A stretch of DNA of 64,000 bases, taken from assembly GCA_015655415.1 (NCBI GenBank), contig JAATFB010000088.1, positions 62,001-126,000 of the forward strand. The letters are read 5' to 3'. The DNA is from Actinomycetales bacterium (GTDB taxonomy: Bacteria > Actinomycetota > Actinomycetes > Actinomycetales > Microbacteriaceae). This document shows positions 39,998 to 48,402 of this stretch, piece after piece (the stretch's first letter is position 1; each line of letters opens with the position of its first letter). Below the pieces are notes generated by a model that saw nothing but the letters and a program-made list of their open reading frames with translations, did not search any database and was not told where the DNA came from. A program made the position numbers and the translations under genes.

Positions 39998-40060
39998 CAC
40001 CCGGCATTCTCCGACTATCGCCGCCGCCTGCTGCGCGAGGTCACGGGAGAGAGCCGATGA
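39998..40060 (+). other. Stranded in-frame 3' tail of the ABC ATPase gene
   Basis: After the TAG the same frame continues HPAFSDYRRRLLREVTGESR and ends in TGA at 40058-40060, making an ATGA overlap with the permease. This tail matches how SsuB-type ATPases usually finish. It would be translated only by amber read-through or if the TAG is a sequence error. Confidence 0.75.
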
Positions 40061-40887
40061 GCGCCTCCGCCGTCGAGAGCCCGTCGGCGACCCGGACCCC
40101 TGCCGCGCGCAGCCGCGTGCCCTGGCGGCCGGTCGGCTGGGTCGTGCTCATCGCCCTCATCGTGCTCTGGCAGCTTGCGTCGTCCCTCGGCTGGTACACA
40201 TCGCCCATCGTCCCGCCGCCGGCGCAGATCGGCAGCCGCTGGCTCGCCCTCGCGCGCGAGGGGACGCTGGGGCCCGCGGTCGCCCAGACGCTCGTGGACA
40301 TGCTCGCCGGATTCGCGATCGGCGTCGTCGCCGGCGTCCTGCTCGGCGTCCTGATGGCCCGCGTACCCGCCATCTACGGCCTGCTCGAGCCGATCGTCGA
40401 GATCATCCGGCCGATCCCGGTCGTCGCGATCGTGCCGCTGCTCATCCTGTTCCTCGGCATCGGGGAGCAGCTGAAGGTGTTCTCCGTGGCCCTCGGCGCG
40501 CTGTTCCCCGTGCTGATCGCGACGCTGGCGGCCGTCGGATCGGTGCCGCTCACGATGCGGCAGACCGCCGACACCTTCGGTCTCGGCCCGGTCTCGGCCA
40601 CCGTGCGCGTCTATCTCCCCGCCGCGCTGCCGACCATCGCCGTCGGCGTGCGCACGGCGTTGTCGCTGTCGATCGTGATCGCCGTGCTCAGCGAGATGAT
40701 CGCGGGAAACACGGGCGTCGGCTACCTCGTCATCAACGCACAGCAGACCCTCGACGTCTCCGCGCTCTATGCTCAGGTGGTCACGCTCGGGGTCATCGGC
40801 TACGTGCTCAACCTGCTGCTCGCCCTGCTGCTGCGTTCCGTCGTGCCGTGGAGCCCCGACGAGCAGGCGCGCCGCAACCGGGGCTGA
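40057..40887 (+). CDS. ABC transporter permease (SsuC/TauC type)
   Basis: This 276-residue inner-membrane permease has about six helices and the EAA-like coupling motif region (RQTADTFGLGPVSATVRVYL PAALP, split here). The first helix is WVVLIALIVLWQLASSLG, and the periplasmic segment YTSPIVPPPAQI is diagnostic for the sulfonate/nitrate group. It pairs with the ATPase and binding protein upstream to import a small anion, probably an organosulfonate. Confidence 0.9.
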   Translation: MSASAVESPSATRTPAARSRVPWRPVGWVVLIALIVLWQLASSLGWYTSPIVPPPAQIGSRWLALAREGTLGPAVAQTLVDMLAGFAIGVVAGVLLGVLMARVPAIYGLLEPIVEIIRPIPVVAIVPLLILFLGIGEQLKVFSVALGALFPVLIATLAAVGSVPLTMRQTADTFGLGPVSATVRVYLPAALPTIAVGVRTALSLSIVIAVLSEMIAGNTGVGYLVINAQQTLDVSALYAQVVTLGVIGYVLNLLLALLLRSVVPWSPDEQARRNRG

Positions 40888-40932
40888 GGGCTGTCCGGCC
40901 TTCCCGTCAACCGATCTCGATCCGGAGGAACC

Positions 40933-41946
40933 GTGTCAGTCCCCTCATCCGCCGTTGTTCCCGTAGCCGCGCCGGCCGTGCGCATCCGTCGTTTCGGCGG
41001 CCCCGAGGTGATCGAGCTGGTCGATGTGCCCGTGCGGCAGCCCGGCCCCGGCCAGGTGCTCGTCGAGGTGCGCGCCGTCGGCGTCAACCCCGCGGACGCC
41101 AAGGTGCGCCAGGGCAAGCGGCACGACGGGCCGCTCGCCGAGCCGATCGGCCTCGGCAGCGACGCCGCCGGTGTCGTCGTCGCCCTCGGAGAGGGCGTCG
41201 AGGCCGGCGTTGGTTCCGGCGGCATCGAGAACGCCGAGGGCCTGAGCGTCGGCGACGCCGTCATCGGCCGTGGCCTGAGCGGCGCCTATGCGACATATAT
41301 CACCGCGCCCGCGGCCCAGTTCACCCGTGCGCCCGAGGGGCTCTCCTTTCAGCAGGGCGCGGCGATCGGGATCCCGGTCGGCACTGCCTATCAGGTGCTC
41401 GCCTCGCTCGGCCTGGACGCCGGGCAGACGCTGCTCGTCCATGCCGGCGCCGGCGCCGTCGGCCAAGCCGCCATCCAGCTGGCGCGTGCACGCGGGGCGC
41501 GGGTCATCGCGACCGCGAGCCCGGCGAACCATGCGCGCATCCGGGAGCTGGGCGGGGAGCCGGTCGCGTACGGGGACGGGCTTCTGGCGCGACTGCGAGA
41601 GCTCGCCCCGGACGGCGTCGACCGCGTGCTCGACGCCGCCGGCACCCGGGAAGCCCTCGAGGCATCCCTCGCCCTCGTCTCCGACCCGGCTCACATCGGT
41701 GAGATCGTGAACGTCGAGTGGGCGGCGGCGTACGGGGTGAGCGCGTACAGCGGCAGCCGCCCCGGGTTCCTGAACGCCGAGCAGAAGGCCTTGCGCGCCG
41801 AGGCCGTTCCGTACGCGGCGCGGCTCGTCGTCACCGGCCAGCTGCAGCTGGAGATCGCGGACGTCCTCCCGCTCGCGGAGGCGGCCGAGGCGCACCGGCG
41901 CATCGACGGCGGGCATGTGCGCGGCAAGCTCGTCCTGCGCCCTTGA
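40933..41946 (+). CDS. NADP-dependent quinone oxidoreductase-like MDR protein
   Basis: A 337-residue zinc-independent medium-chain dehydrogenase. GroES-like N-domain (RRFGGPEVIELVDVPVRQPG, VGVNPADAKVRQG) and a Rossmann domain with LLVHAGAGAVGQAAIQLA. No catalytic or structural zinc cysteines. GTG start after GGAGGAA. A short insertion, GVGSGGIENAEG, follows the GDAAGVV segment. The role in the sulfur unit is uncertain; it may reduce an enone or quinone by-product. Confidence 0.85.
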   Translation: MSVPSSAVVPVAAPAVRIRRFGGPEVIELVDVPVRQPGPGQVLVEVRAVGVNPADAKVRQGKRHDGPLAEPIGLGSDAAGVVVALGEGVEAGVGSGGIENAEGLSVGDAVIGRGLSGAYATYITAPAAQFTRAPEGLSFQQGAAIGIPVGTAYQVLASLGLDAGQTLLVHAGAGAVGQAAIQLARARGARVIATASPANHARIRELGGEPVAYGDGLLARLRELAPDGVDRVLDAAGTREALEASLALVSDPAHIGEIVNVEWAAAYGVSAYSGSRPGFLNAEQKALRAEAVPYAARLVVTGQLQLEIADVLPLAEAAEAHRRIDGGHVRGKLVLRP

Positions 41947-42068
41947 GCGGGCGGGTCCCGCGCGGGCCGGTGCGGTCCCGAGTGGCTTTCGCGAACGTGG
42001 GCCGACGACGTCGTTCCCTGTTCGCGGTATTGGGAGGGGCGCCGAGGATGCTGCGCCAGGCGCCTCGT

Positions 42069-42083
42069 GTCACATGATGTGAC
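42069..42083. promoter_or_regulatory. Perfect 15-bp palindrome between convergent genes
   Basis: GTCACAT-G-ATGTGAC lies between the stops of the oxidoreductase and the lacI-type gene. It looks like a protein-binding site, although no promoter is expected between convergent genes. No GC-rich hairpin or T-tract, so not a standard terminator. Confidence 0.35.
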
Positions 42084-42115
42084 GGGCGGAGGTCTGTGGT
42101 GGTGGCGCGCAGCTG

Positions 42116-43126
42116 TCAGAGCCGGGTCGCACTCGATTCGCGCATGACCAGCGACGGCTCGATGAGCGTCAGTCCGGATGGCAGGGGAGCGCCGTCGATG
42201 ACGTCGATGATCATCGTCGCCGCGCGTTTTCCCAGCTCCGTCTGATTGAGGTCGATGGTCGTCAGCGGCGGGCGGGATGCCTCGGCGATCACATCCCAGT
42301 TGTCTGTTCCGACGACACCGACCGCATCCGGCACGGCCACGCCAGACTCGCGGAGGCCCGTCACGAAGCCGCGCGCGATCTGATCGCTTCCGCAGTAGGC
42401 GCCGTCGAACGGCACGCCCTCACGAAGGAGCCGGAAGGCCGATTCCCGACCCCAGCGCTCGGACCACTCGCCGTGCTGCGGAGGCATCGCCCAGGCGAGG
42501 CCGCGCTCCGAGAGCTCCGCAGCGGCACCATGCTGTCGGTCCTTCGTCGCTGTCTGCGATTCCGGGCCCGTGATGTGCACGAGTCGCTCGCGACCGCTCC
42601 CGAGCAGATGCTCGATCGCGAGCGAACCGACGCGTTCGTTGTCTGGCACGATCGAGCAGTCGTCCGGATCGGTCGAGGGCGCGTACGCGTAGATGACGGG
42701 AATGGACCCGGTGTCTCCGATCGGCGGCCGCGGATCATTGCTGCGCCCGGTCACGATGATCCCGTCCACCCGGCGCCGGATCAGACTGTCGATGTAGAAG
42801 CGCTCGCGCAGCGCGTCTCCTCTTGAGTCGCACATCAGGACGGCGACGCGGCCGGGTCCGAGCGTGTCCTCGGCGCCGAGCATGATCGGGATGGTGAATC
42901 GTCCGAAGCTGTCCGATGTGAGGACGCCGACGGAGTAGGCGAGGTCGCCCGCCGCGCGCAGCTCGCCCCTCCGTGAGCGCGGCGTGAAGCCGAGGCGCTC
43001 AGCCTCCAGGACGACTCGCTCCCTGGTCGTCGCGGAGATGCGTCCTGTGCCGTTGAGCGCCTTCGAGACGGTGCCGGTGGAGACACCCGCGGCCCGCGCC
43101 ACATCGACGATCGTCGCTCGAGTCAC
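42116..43126 (-). CDS. LacI family transcriptional regulator of the arabinan locus
   Basis: A 336-residue regulator. The HTH and hinge are clear (TIVDVARAAGVSTGTVSKAL, ISATTRERVVLEAERLGFTP), followed by a periplasmic-binding-protein-like effector domain (SVGVLTSDSFGRFTIPIMLG, DGIIVTGR, VVGTDNWDVIAEAS). GTG start with a perfect AGGAGG (43131-43136). It is divergent from the GH127-ABC-GH51 operon and most likely represses it through the ACAACGTTGT site; arabinose or an arabino-oligosaccharide would be the expected inducer. Confidence 0.9.
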   Translation of the reverse strand: MTRATIVDVARAAGVSTGTVSKALNGTGRISATTRERVVLEAERLGFTPRSRRGELRAAGDLAYSVGVLTSDSFGRFTIPIMLGAEDTLGPGRVAVLMCDSRGDALRERFYIDSLIRRRVDGIIVTGRSNDPRPPIGDTGSIPVIYAYAPSTDPDDCSIVPDNERVGSLAIEHLLGSGRERLVHITGPESQTATKDRQHGAAAELSERGLAWAMPPQHGEWSERWGRESAFRLLREGVPFDGAYCGSDQIARGFVTGLRESGVAVPDAVGVVGTDNWDVIAEASRPPLTTIDLNQTELGKRAATMIIDVIDGAPLPSGLTLIEPSLVMRESSATRL

Positions 43127-43152
43127 CCGTTCCTCCTAGGGAAAATCGCACT

Positions 43153-43181
43153 TTGACATTTCCCATTCTTTCTCATACCGT
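43153..43181 (+). promoter_or_regulatory. Candidate promoter of the arabinan operon
   Basis: A consensus TTGACA (43153-43158), 17-bp spacer and TACCGT (43176-43181) lie in the unusually AT-rich divergent region upstream of the GH127 gene. The start point would be near 43188, before the LacI-type operator. Confidence 0.5.
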
Positions 43182-43209
43182 ACCGGAGGTAGCGCCCGAT
43201 ATGGCGTTT

Positions 43210-43219
43210 ACAACGTTGT
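43210..43219. promoter_or_regulatory. LacI-type operator ACAACGTTGT
   Basis: A perfect 10-bp palindrome with a central CG, flanked by AT-rich bases (TTT before, TAT after), is the form bound by many LacI-family sugar repressors. It lies between the lacI-type gene and the operon it probably controls. Confidence 0.65.
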
Positions 43220-43256
43220 TATTTTCCCATAATTTCCTTCATTGGAGAAGCGCCGC

Positions 43257-45161
43257 ATGCCGACACGTTCGACCGAGACGCGAGGCCCCCTCGGCTTGAG
43301 CCCCTCCAGCCGAGTCTCGGTCGCCCCGCTGCCTCGCGGCAGCGTCAGATTCGCCGAGGACGGCTTCTTCGGCGCATGGCAGGCGCTGAACAGCACCACC
43401 ACGATCCCCCACTGCATCCAACAGCTCGAAGCGGCCGGCACGATCGACAACTTCCGTCGGCTCGTCGGTGAGAGCGAAGCCGCGTTCCGCGGCCCGCTGT
43501 TCGCGGACTCGGACCTCTACAAGGTGCTGGAAGCGGTCGCGTGGGAGATAGGGCGCACAGGAACCTCCGCGTACGACGCGTTCGCCGACTCGATGATCGA
43601 CCTCATCGCGAGGGCGCAGGCGGACGACGGCTACATCAACACCTGGGTGCAGGGAGGCATGTCCGACCAACGGCTCACGGCCCTGCGCTGGTCCCACGAG
43701 CTCTACTGTCTCGGTCATCTCGTGCAGGCCGGCATCGCGTTCGCCCGGGCCACGGGCCGGCGGGACCTGCTGGAGACGGCGATCCGCTTCGTCGAGCTGG
43801 TGGACCGCGAGCTCGGCGAGGGCGGCCGCAACGACATCGACGGCCACCCGGAGATCGAGACCGCCTTGGTCGAGCTGTGGCGCGTCACCGGCGAGCGGCG
43901 GTTCCTGACGCTCGCCGAGCGCTTCCTGAACGAACGAGGTCACAGGACCGTCGGAGAGGATCACCTCGGATACGAGTACTTCCAGGACCACCAGCCGATC
44001 CGCGAGGTCACCGAGGCGACGGGACACGCGGTCAGGCAGCTCTACCTGGCCACCGGTGCCGCCGATCTCGTCATCGAGCAGGACGACGACGAGCTGGAGT
44101 CCGCGCTCTGGCGGATCTGGGGCAGCGTCCACCACCAGAAGATGTACGTGACCGGCGGACTGGGCTCCCGGCACAGGGACGAGTCGTTCGGCGACCCCTA
44201 CGAGCTGCCGAACGATCGCGCCTACTCCGAGACATGCGCCGCGATAGCCAACTTCATGTGGAACTGGCGCCTGCTCCTTCGCACGGGTGAGTCGCGCTTC
44301 GCCGACGAGATGGAGCGCGGCATCTACAACGCGATCGCGGCGTCGACCTCGATCTCCGGCACCGAGTTCTTCTACGCGAACCCGCTTCAGCTGCGGGAAG
44401 GGCACCGGTCGGAGGAGAACGCGCCGGCCGAGCGGCGCAGCTGGTACAACTGCGCGTGCTGCCCACCCAACCTCGCCCGGCTCGTCGCATCGATCGACGC
44501 ATACGCCGCCACCGGCGACGCGACCGGTACCCAGCTGCATCTCTACGGCGGTGGAACGATCGCAGTCGGGGACGCCACGGCAACCGTCAGGACCGAATAC
44601 CCGTGGAACGGGCGGGTCGTCATCACTCTGGACCGCCCGCTGGAGACCGAGCTGCGACTGCGGGTGCCGTCGTGGAGCACCCGCCTCACGGTCGTCGTGG
44701 ACGGCGCCGAGGCGCATCCCGCCATCGAGCGTGGCTACCTGGTCCTGCCTGCCGGTGGGGTGACGTCGCGCATCGAGCTCGGGTTCGACGACGAGATCGT
44801 GACGGAGCATCCCCACCCGCACATCGACGCGTCGCGCGGCACCGTCGCCATCCGTCGCGGCCCGGTGGTCTATTGCCTCGAACAGGCAGACCTTCCCGAC
44901 GACGTGCGCGTTCAAGACGTCTACCTCGCCGAGTCGGCGACGTTCAGCCCCGCACCGCCTCAAAAGGGCCTCGACAGCCCGTCGATCCTCGTGCGCGGGG
45001 CGCTCGTGCGCGACTCCTCCCGCCAACCGCTCTACTCGAGCTCCCCGCGGCACCCGGTGGGCCAGCCGGAGCGCGAGCTCGAGACGGTCGGCCTCGTTCC
45101 CTACTTCCGATGGGGCAACCGTCGGCAGGCGGCGATGCGCGTGTGGATCCCCACATGGTGA
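43257..45161 (+). CDS. Beta-L-arabinofuranosidase, GH127 (DUF1680)
   Basis: This 634-residue enzyme has an alpha/alpha-barrel (DDGYINTWVQGG, ALRWSHELYCLGHLVQAGIA), the HHQKMYVTGGLGSRHRDESF region, and the catalytic zinc-cysteine centre WYNCACCPPNLARLVASI, where the adjacent Cys pair serves as ligand and nucleophile in characterised members. Start ATG 43257, with GGAGAAG just upstream; a TTG at 43242 would sit on the ribosome site. No signal peptide, so it acts on imported beta-L-arabinofuranosyl oligosaccharides. First gene of the operon. Confidence 0.9.
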   Translation: MPTRSTETRGPLGLSPSSRVSVAPLPRGSVRFAEDGFFGAWQALNSTTTIPHCIQQLEAAGTIDNFRRLVGESEAAFRGPLFADSDLYKVLEAVAWEIGRTGTSAYDAFADSMIDLIARAQADDGYINTWVQGGMSDQRLTALRWSHELYCLGHLVQAGIAFARATGRRDLLETAIRFVELVDRELGEGGRNDIDGHPEIETALVELWRVTGERRFLTLAERFLNERGHRTVGEDHLGYEYFQDHQPIREVTEATGHAVRQLYLATGAADLVIEQDDDELESALWRIWGSVHHQKMYVTGGLGSRHRDESFGDPYELPNDRAYSETCAAIANFMWNWRLLLRTGESRFADEMERGIYNAIAASTSISGTEFFYANPLQLREGHRSEENAPAERRSWYNCACCPPNLARLVASIDAYAATGDATGTQLHLYGGGTIAVGDATATVRTEYPWNGRVVITLDRPLETELRLRVPSWSTRLTVVVDGAEAHPAIERGYLVLPAGGVTSRIELGFDDEIVTEHPHPHIDASRGTVAIRRGPVVYCLEQADLPDDVRVQDVYLAESATFSPAPPQKGLDSPSILVRGALVRDSSRQPLYSSSPRHPVGQPERELETVGLVPYFRWGNRRQAAMRVWIPTW

Positions 45162-45185
45162 CCTCGCGGATCCCGTAGCACCCAG

Positions 45186-45205
45186 GGTCCGGGGACCACC
45201 GGACC
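45186..45205 (+). other. Hairpin between GH127 and binding-protein genes
   Basis: GGTCCGG and CCGGACC (7 bp) around a 6-nt loop in the 73-bp gap. No T-tract. Probably an RNA processing or stability element inside the operon. Confidence 0.35.
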
Positions 45206-45234
45206 ACAACCACGACAAGTGAGGAAGCGCAACG

Positions 45235-46500
45235 ATGCGTAAGAGAAGGCTACTCGCCGCCTTCGTCGCCGTCGCGACCGCCGGAACCGTGCTCGCCGGA
45301 TGCTCGTCGGGCGGCAGCTCGTCCGACAGCTCTGGGACCGTGACGGTCTGGGTCCGCGACTACGAGAAGGCCCTGGTGCAGCCGTTGGCCGACGCGTTCA
45401 ACAAGACGCACAAGACCCAGGTCAAGGTGACCCTGATACCGGCGGCCGATTTCGTGCAGAAGCTCGGCACGGCGGCCTCGTCCGGGACGGCACCGGATGT
45501 GGCGGCCAACGACCTCGTGTTCACCCCGTACTTCGCGTCGGTGGGCGCGTTCGCGGACATCACGAAGAAGGTCGACGCGCTGCCGTACAGGGACGCCCTC
45601 GATAAGGCGCACATGAAGCAGGCCACCTATGACGGGAAGGTCTACGCCGTTCCGTTCACAGGCGACGTGTCGGTGATCTTCTACAACAAGGACCTCTTCA
45701 GGCAGGCCGGTCTCGACCCCGACAAGCCCCCGACCAACTACGCGCAGATCGAGGCCGACGCGAAGGCGATCTCGGCGCTCGGCGGCAAGGACAAGGGCTT
45801 CGTCTTCTCCGGCGCATGCGGCGGCTGCAACGTCTTCGAGCTCGCGCCGCACGTCTGGGCGAGCGGCGGATCCATCCTCAACTCGACGGGCACGAAGGCC
45901 AGCCTCGACACGCCCGAAGTGACGGACATGCTCCAGCTCTACCGCAACATGTGGACCGACGGCTCGATGCCATCGCTGGTCCAGACGGACAACGGGCCGA
46001 ACGCGGGGACGGCGTTCCAGGGCGGGAACATCGGAATGAAGGCCGACGGAACATCGTTCCTCGGCACTCTGATCAAGCAGAAGAAGTTCGACTTCGGCGT
46101 CTTCCCCATCCCCGGCAAGGACGGCGGGTCGGCTTCGTTCTCCGGCGGCGACAACATCTCCGTGATGGCCAAGGCCAAGAACCCTGCCGGAGCCTGGCAG
46201 TTCGTGAAGTGGATCACGAGCGAGCCCGCGCAGACGATCCTCGCGAAGTCCTCCGTTCTACCGACCAGGACCGACCTCGTGGACAAGATCTACACGCCGC
46301 TCGACCCCAGGTACGGGGTGTTCGCCGAGGCGCAGAAGGTCGGCCAGACCCCGTTCAGCACGCAGGAGAATGCCATCTTCAACGACAACAACGGCATCTG
46401 GTCGAAGCTGATCCAGTCCGCGGTGTTCAAGGGCGATATCAAGAGTGCCCAAGCCACGGCGCAGTCCTCGGCGCAGGCCCTGCTCGACAAAGGCAACTGA
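45235..46500 (+). CDS. Sugar ABC transporter substrate-binding lipoprotein
   Basis: A 421-residue family 1 solute-binding protein. Signal sequence with positive MRKRR start and lipobox VLAGC, then VTVWVRDYEKALVQPLADAF, the PFTGDVSVIFYNKDLF bait region, AFQGGNIGMKADG and AWQFVKWITSEPAQ. It captures a sugar, by context an arabino-oligosaccharide, for the two permeases downstream. A strong hairpin after its stop may raise its level relative to them. No ATPase gene is in the operon, so a shared MsiK-type ATPase is likely. Confidence 0.92.
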   Translation: MRKRRLLAAFVAVATAGTVLAGCSSGGSSSDSSGTVTVWVRDYEKALVQPLADAFNKTHKTQVKVTLIPAADFVQKLGTAASSGTAPDVAANDLVFTPYFASVGAFADITKKVDALPYRDALDKAHMKQATYDGKVYAVPFTGDVSVIFYNKDLFRQAGLDPDKPPTNYAQIEADAKAISALGGKDKGFVFSGACGGCNVFELAPHVWASGGSILNSTGTKASLDTPEVTDMLQLYRNMWTDGSMPSLVQTDNGPNAGTAFQGGNIGMKADGTSFLGTLIKQKKFDFGVFPIPGKDGGSASFSGGDNISVMAKAKNPAGAWQFVKWITSEPAQTILAKSSVLPTRTDLVDKIYTPLDPRYGVFAEAQKVGQTPFSTQENAIFNDNNGIWSKLIQSAVFKGDIKSAQATAQSSAQALLDKGN

Positions 46501-46506
46501 CGAGAA

Positions 46507-46536
46507 GACGGCAGGGGGCCGGCGCCCCCTGCCGTC
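46507..46536 (+). terminator. 13-bp hairpin after the binding-protein gene (attenuator/stabiliser)
   Basis: GACGGCAGGGGGC and its exact complement flank a 4-nt loop, starting 7 nt past the stop. No T-tract follows and permease genes continue downstream, so partial termination or protection of the upstream mRNA is more likely than a full stop. Confidence 0.55.
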
Positions 46537-46557
46537 GACTACCGGACGGATCGATCG

Positions 46558-47499
46558 ATGACGACAACAGGCTCCGCACCTCTGATGGCCGCCGTGACGC
46601 CGCGGCCGCGACGCCACGGGCCCAGGCTCATGAGACGACGAGCCAGACTCGGGATGCTCCTGCTCCTGCCGGCCGCGGTGATGCTCGGGCTTTTCTTCTT
46701 CTGGCCGCTCCTGCGCACGATCTACATCTCGTTCTTCGATTACCCGATCCTTGGCAGCCCGTCGTTCATCGGCGTGAGGAACTACGTGGACGCGTTCGGC
46801 GACAAGGACTTCGGCCAAGCCGTGCTGTTCACCCTGCTGTACACGGTGATCATCACGCCCGTGCTCTTGATCGTCGGCTTCGCGCTTGCCGCACTGGTGC
46901 GCAGGAACACGCGAACGGCGCGAGTCTTCCAGACGATCTACTTCATCCCGGTTGTCATCGGCCTGGCCTCGGCGAGCTATCTCTCGCTCTACATCTGGCA
47001 GCCGGGCATCGGCCCTCTGCCCAATCTGCTCGAGCATCTGGGGCTGGGCAGCGCGTCCACCAACCTCTTCGCCGACCCCGTCAGCGCCTTCCTGATCGTC
47101 ACTGTGACCGTGGTGTGGAAGGTCGCCGGGCTCCAGATGCTGCTCCTGCTCTCGGGCATGCAGAGCATTCCGGCCGAGGTCAACGAGGCGGCGAAGATCG
47201 ACGGTGCTGGCGCGTGGCAGACGTTCAGGCACATCACGCTGCCCCTCCTGCGCCCGACTCTCGCACTCGTGCTGGTGTTCTCGGTGGCGGGCTCGCTGCT
47301 GGCGTTCGACCAGTTCTACATCATGACGGGCGGGGGACCAGAGAACTCGACGATCACCGCCGTGTTCCAGATCTACCGGGTGTCGTTCATCCAGTTCCAC
47401 CTCGGCTACGGATCGGCGCTGTCGATCCTGCTCATGCTCGTGCTCGGCGTTGTGAGCGCCGCACAGATGCTGCTCCTCAGGAATTCGGACAACTCATGA
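46558..47499 (+). CDS. Sugar ABC transporter permease 1
   Basis: This 313-residue MalF-type permease has six helices (LGMLLLLPAAVMLGLFFFWP first) and the EAA loop NEAAKIDGAGAWQTFRHITL PLLRP split across the fourth and fifth segments. The start at 46558 follows a weak GGACGGA. With the next gene it forms the membrane pore of the arabino-oligosaccharide importer. Ends in an ATGA overlap with permease 2. Confidence 0.92.
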   Translation: MTTTGSAPLMAAVTPRPRRHGPRLMRRRARLGMLLLLPAAVMLGLFFFWPLLRTIYISFFDYPILGSPSFIGVRNYVDAFGDKDFGQAVLFTLLYTVIITPVLLIVGFALAALVRRNTRTARVFQTIYFIPVVIGLASASYLSLYIWQPGIGPLPNLLEHLGLGSASTNLFADPVSAFLIVTVTVVWKVAGLQMLLLLSGMQSIPAEVNEAAKIDGAGAWQTFRHITLPLLRPTLALVLVFSVAGSLLAFDQFYIMTGGGPENSTITAVFQIYRVSFIQFHLGYGSALSILLMLVLGVVSAAQMLLLRNSDNS

Positions 47500-48392
47500 C
47501 CTCGACATCCATCAGCCGGCCACACGCCGCGCGAGCCGGCAAGGCCGCGAGCCGCCGTGGCATCCTTCCCACCGGCGCGTGGTGGGTGGTGAGCGTCTGT
47601 CTCGCCGTCATCTTCCTCTACCCGCTGTACATCCTGGTCACGCAGGCCATCAAGTCGCCTGCGGAGGCGGCCGCGACGCCGCCGACGGCGTTCCCGCAGA
47701 CCTTCTCGCTGCAGAACTTCGTCGACCTGGGCGTCAGCCAGGGCGGCCTGAGCCTGCTCTCCAGCCTCGGCAACTCGGCGCTCGTGAGCATCCTCACGAC
47801 GGTCATCACAGTGGTCGTCAGCACATTGGCCGGATACGCCTTCGCCCGACTTCCGTTCAAGGGGAGCCGCGTGCTCTTCTTCGTCACGCTGATCACCTTC
47901 ATGGTGCCGTTCCAGGCGATCATCACGCCCCTGTACCTCACGCTGAAGGACATAGGGCTCCAGAACAACCTGGTCGGGCTGTCGTTGGTGCTCGCGACGT
48001 TCAACCTGCCGTTCGGCATCTTCTTGATGCGGAACTCGTTCTCCGCCATACCCGCGAGCCTCGAAGAGGCCGCGATGATCGACGGTGCGACGGCCTTGGG
48101 AGCGCTACGGCGCGTGATGCTCCCCATCGCGGTGCCCGGCATCGTCTCGACGGCGCTTCTGACCTTCTTCGCAGCGTGGAACGAGTTCTTCGCCACGCTG
48201 ATTCTCATCACCGACCAGTCGAAGTACACCCTTCCGGTGAGCCTCGGGATCCTGTCCGCTGGGCAGAACAACTCCGTCGACTGGGGGCTGCTCGAGGCGG
48301 GCGTCGCGATCACCGTGGTCCCCTGTGTCGTGATCTACCTGATCCTGCAGAGATATTACGTGGCCGGCCTGCTGAGCGGCGCCGTCAAGTGA
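47496..48392 (+). CDS. Sugar ABC transporter permease 2
   Basis: A 298-residue MalG-type permease with an N-terminal Ala/Arg tail, six helices and the EAA motif EEAAMIDGATALGALRRVML. The start is inside ATGA of the first permease. Longer open frames upstream in this phase run through other genes and are not used. Forms the heterodimeric channel with permease 1. Confidence 0.92.
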   Translation: MTSTSISRPHAARAGKAASRRGILPTGAWWVVSVCLAVIFLYPLYILVTQAIKSPAEAAATPPTAFPQTFSLQNFVDLGVSQGGLSLLSSLGNSALVSILTTVITVVVSTLAGYAFARLPFKGSRVLFFVTLITFMVPFQAIITPLYLTLKDIGLQNNLVGLSLVLATFNLPFGIFLMRNSFSAIPASLEEAAMIDGATALGALRRVMLPIAVPGIVSTALLTFFAAWNEFFATLILITDQSKYTLPVSLGILSAGQNNSVDWGLLEAGVAITVVPCVVIYLILQRYYVAGLLSGAVK

Positions 48393-48402
48393 AGGAGCAC
48401 AC

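Noticed and set aside
43242-43256. TTG start for the GH127 gene
   Set aside because: It would place the start codon on the GGAGAAG ribosome site itself; ATG 43257 has correct spacing.
45816-48392. An 858-codon plus-strand frame reaching from the binding-protein gene to permease 2
   Set aside because: Only its last 298 codons (from 47496) are the real permease; the upstream part is an out-of-frame reading of the binding-protein and permease 1 genes.
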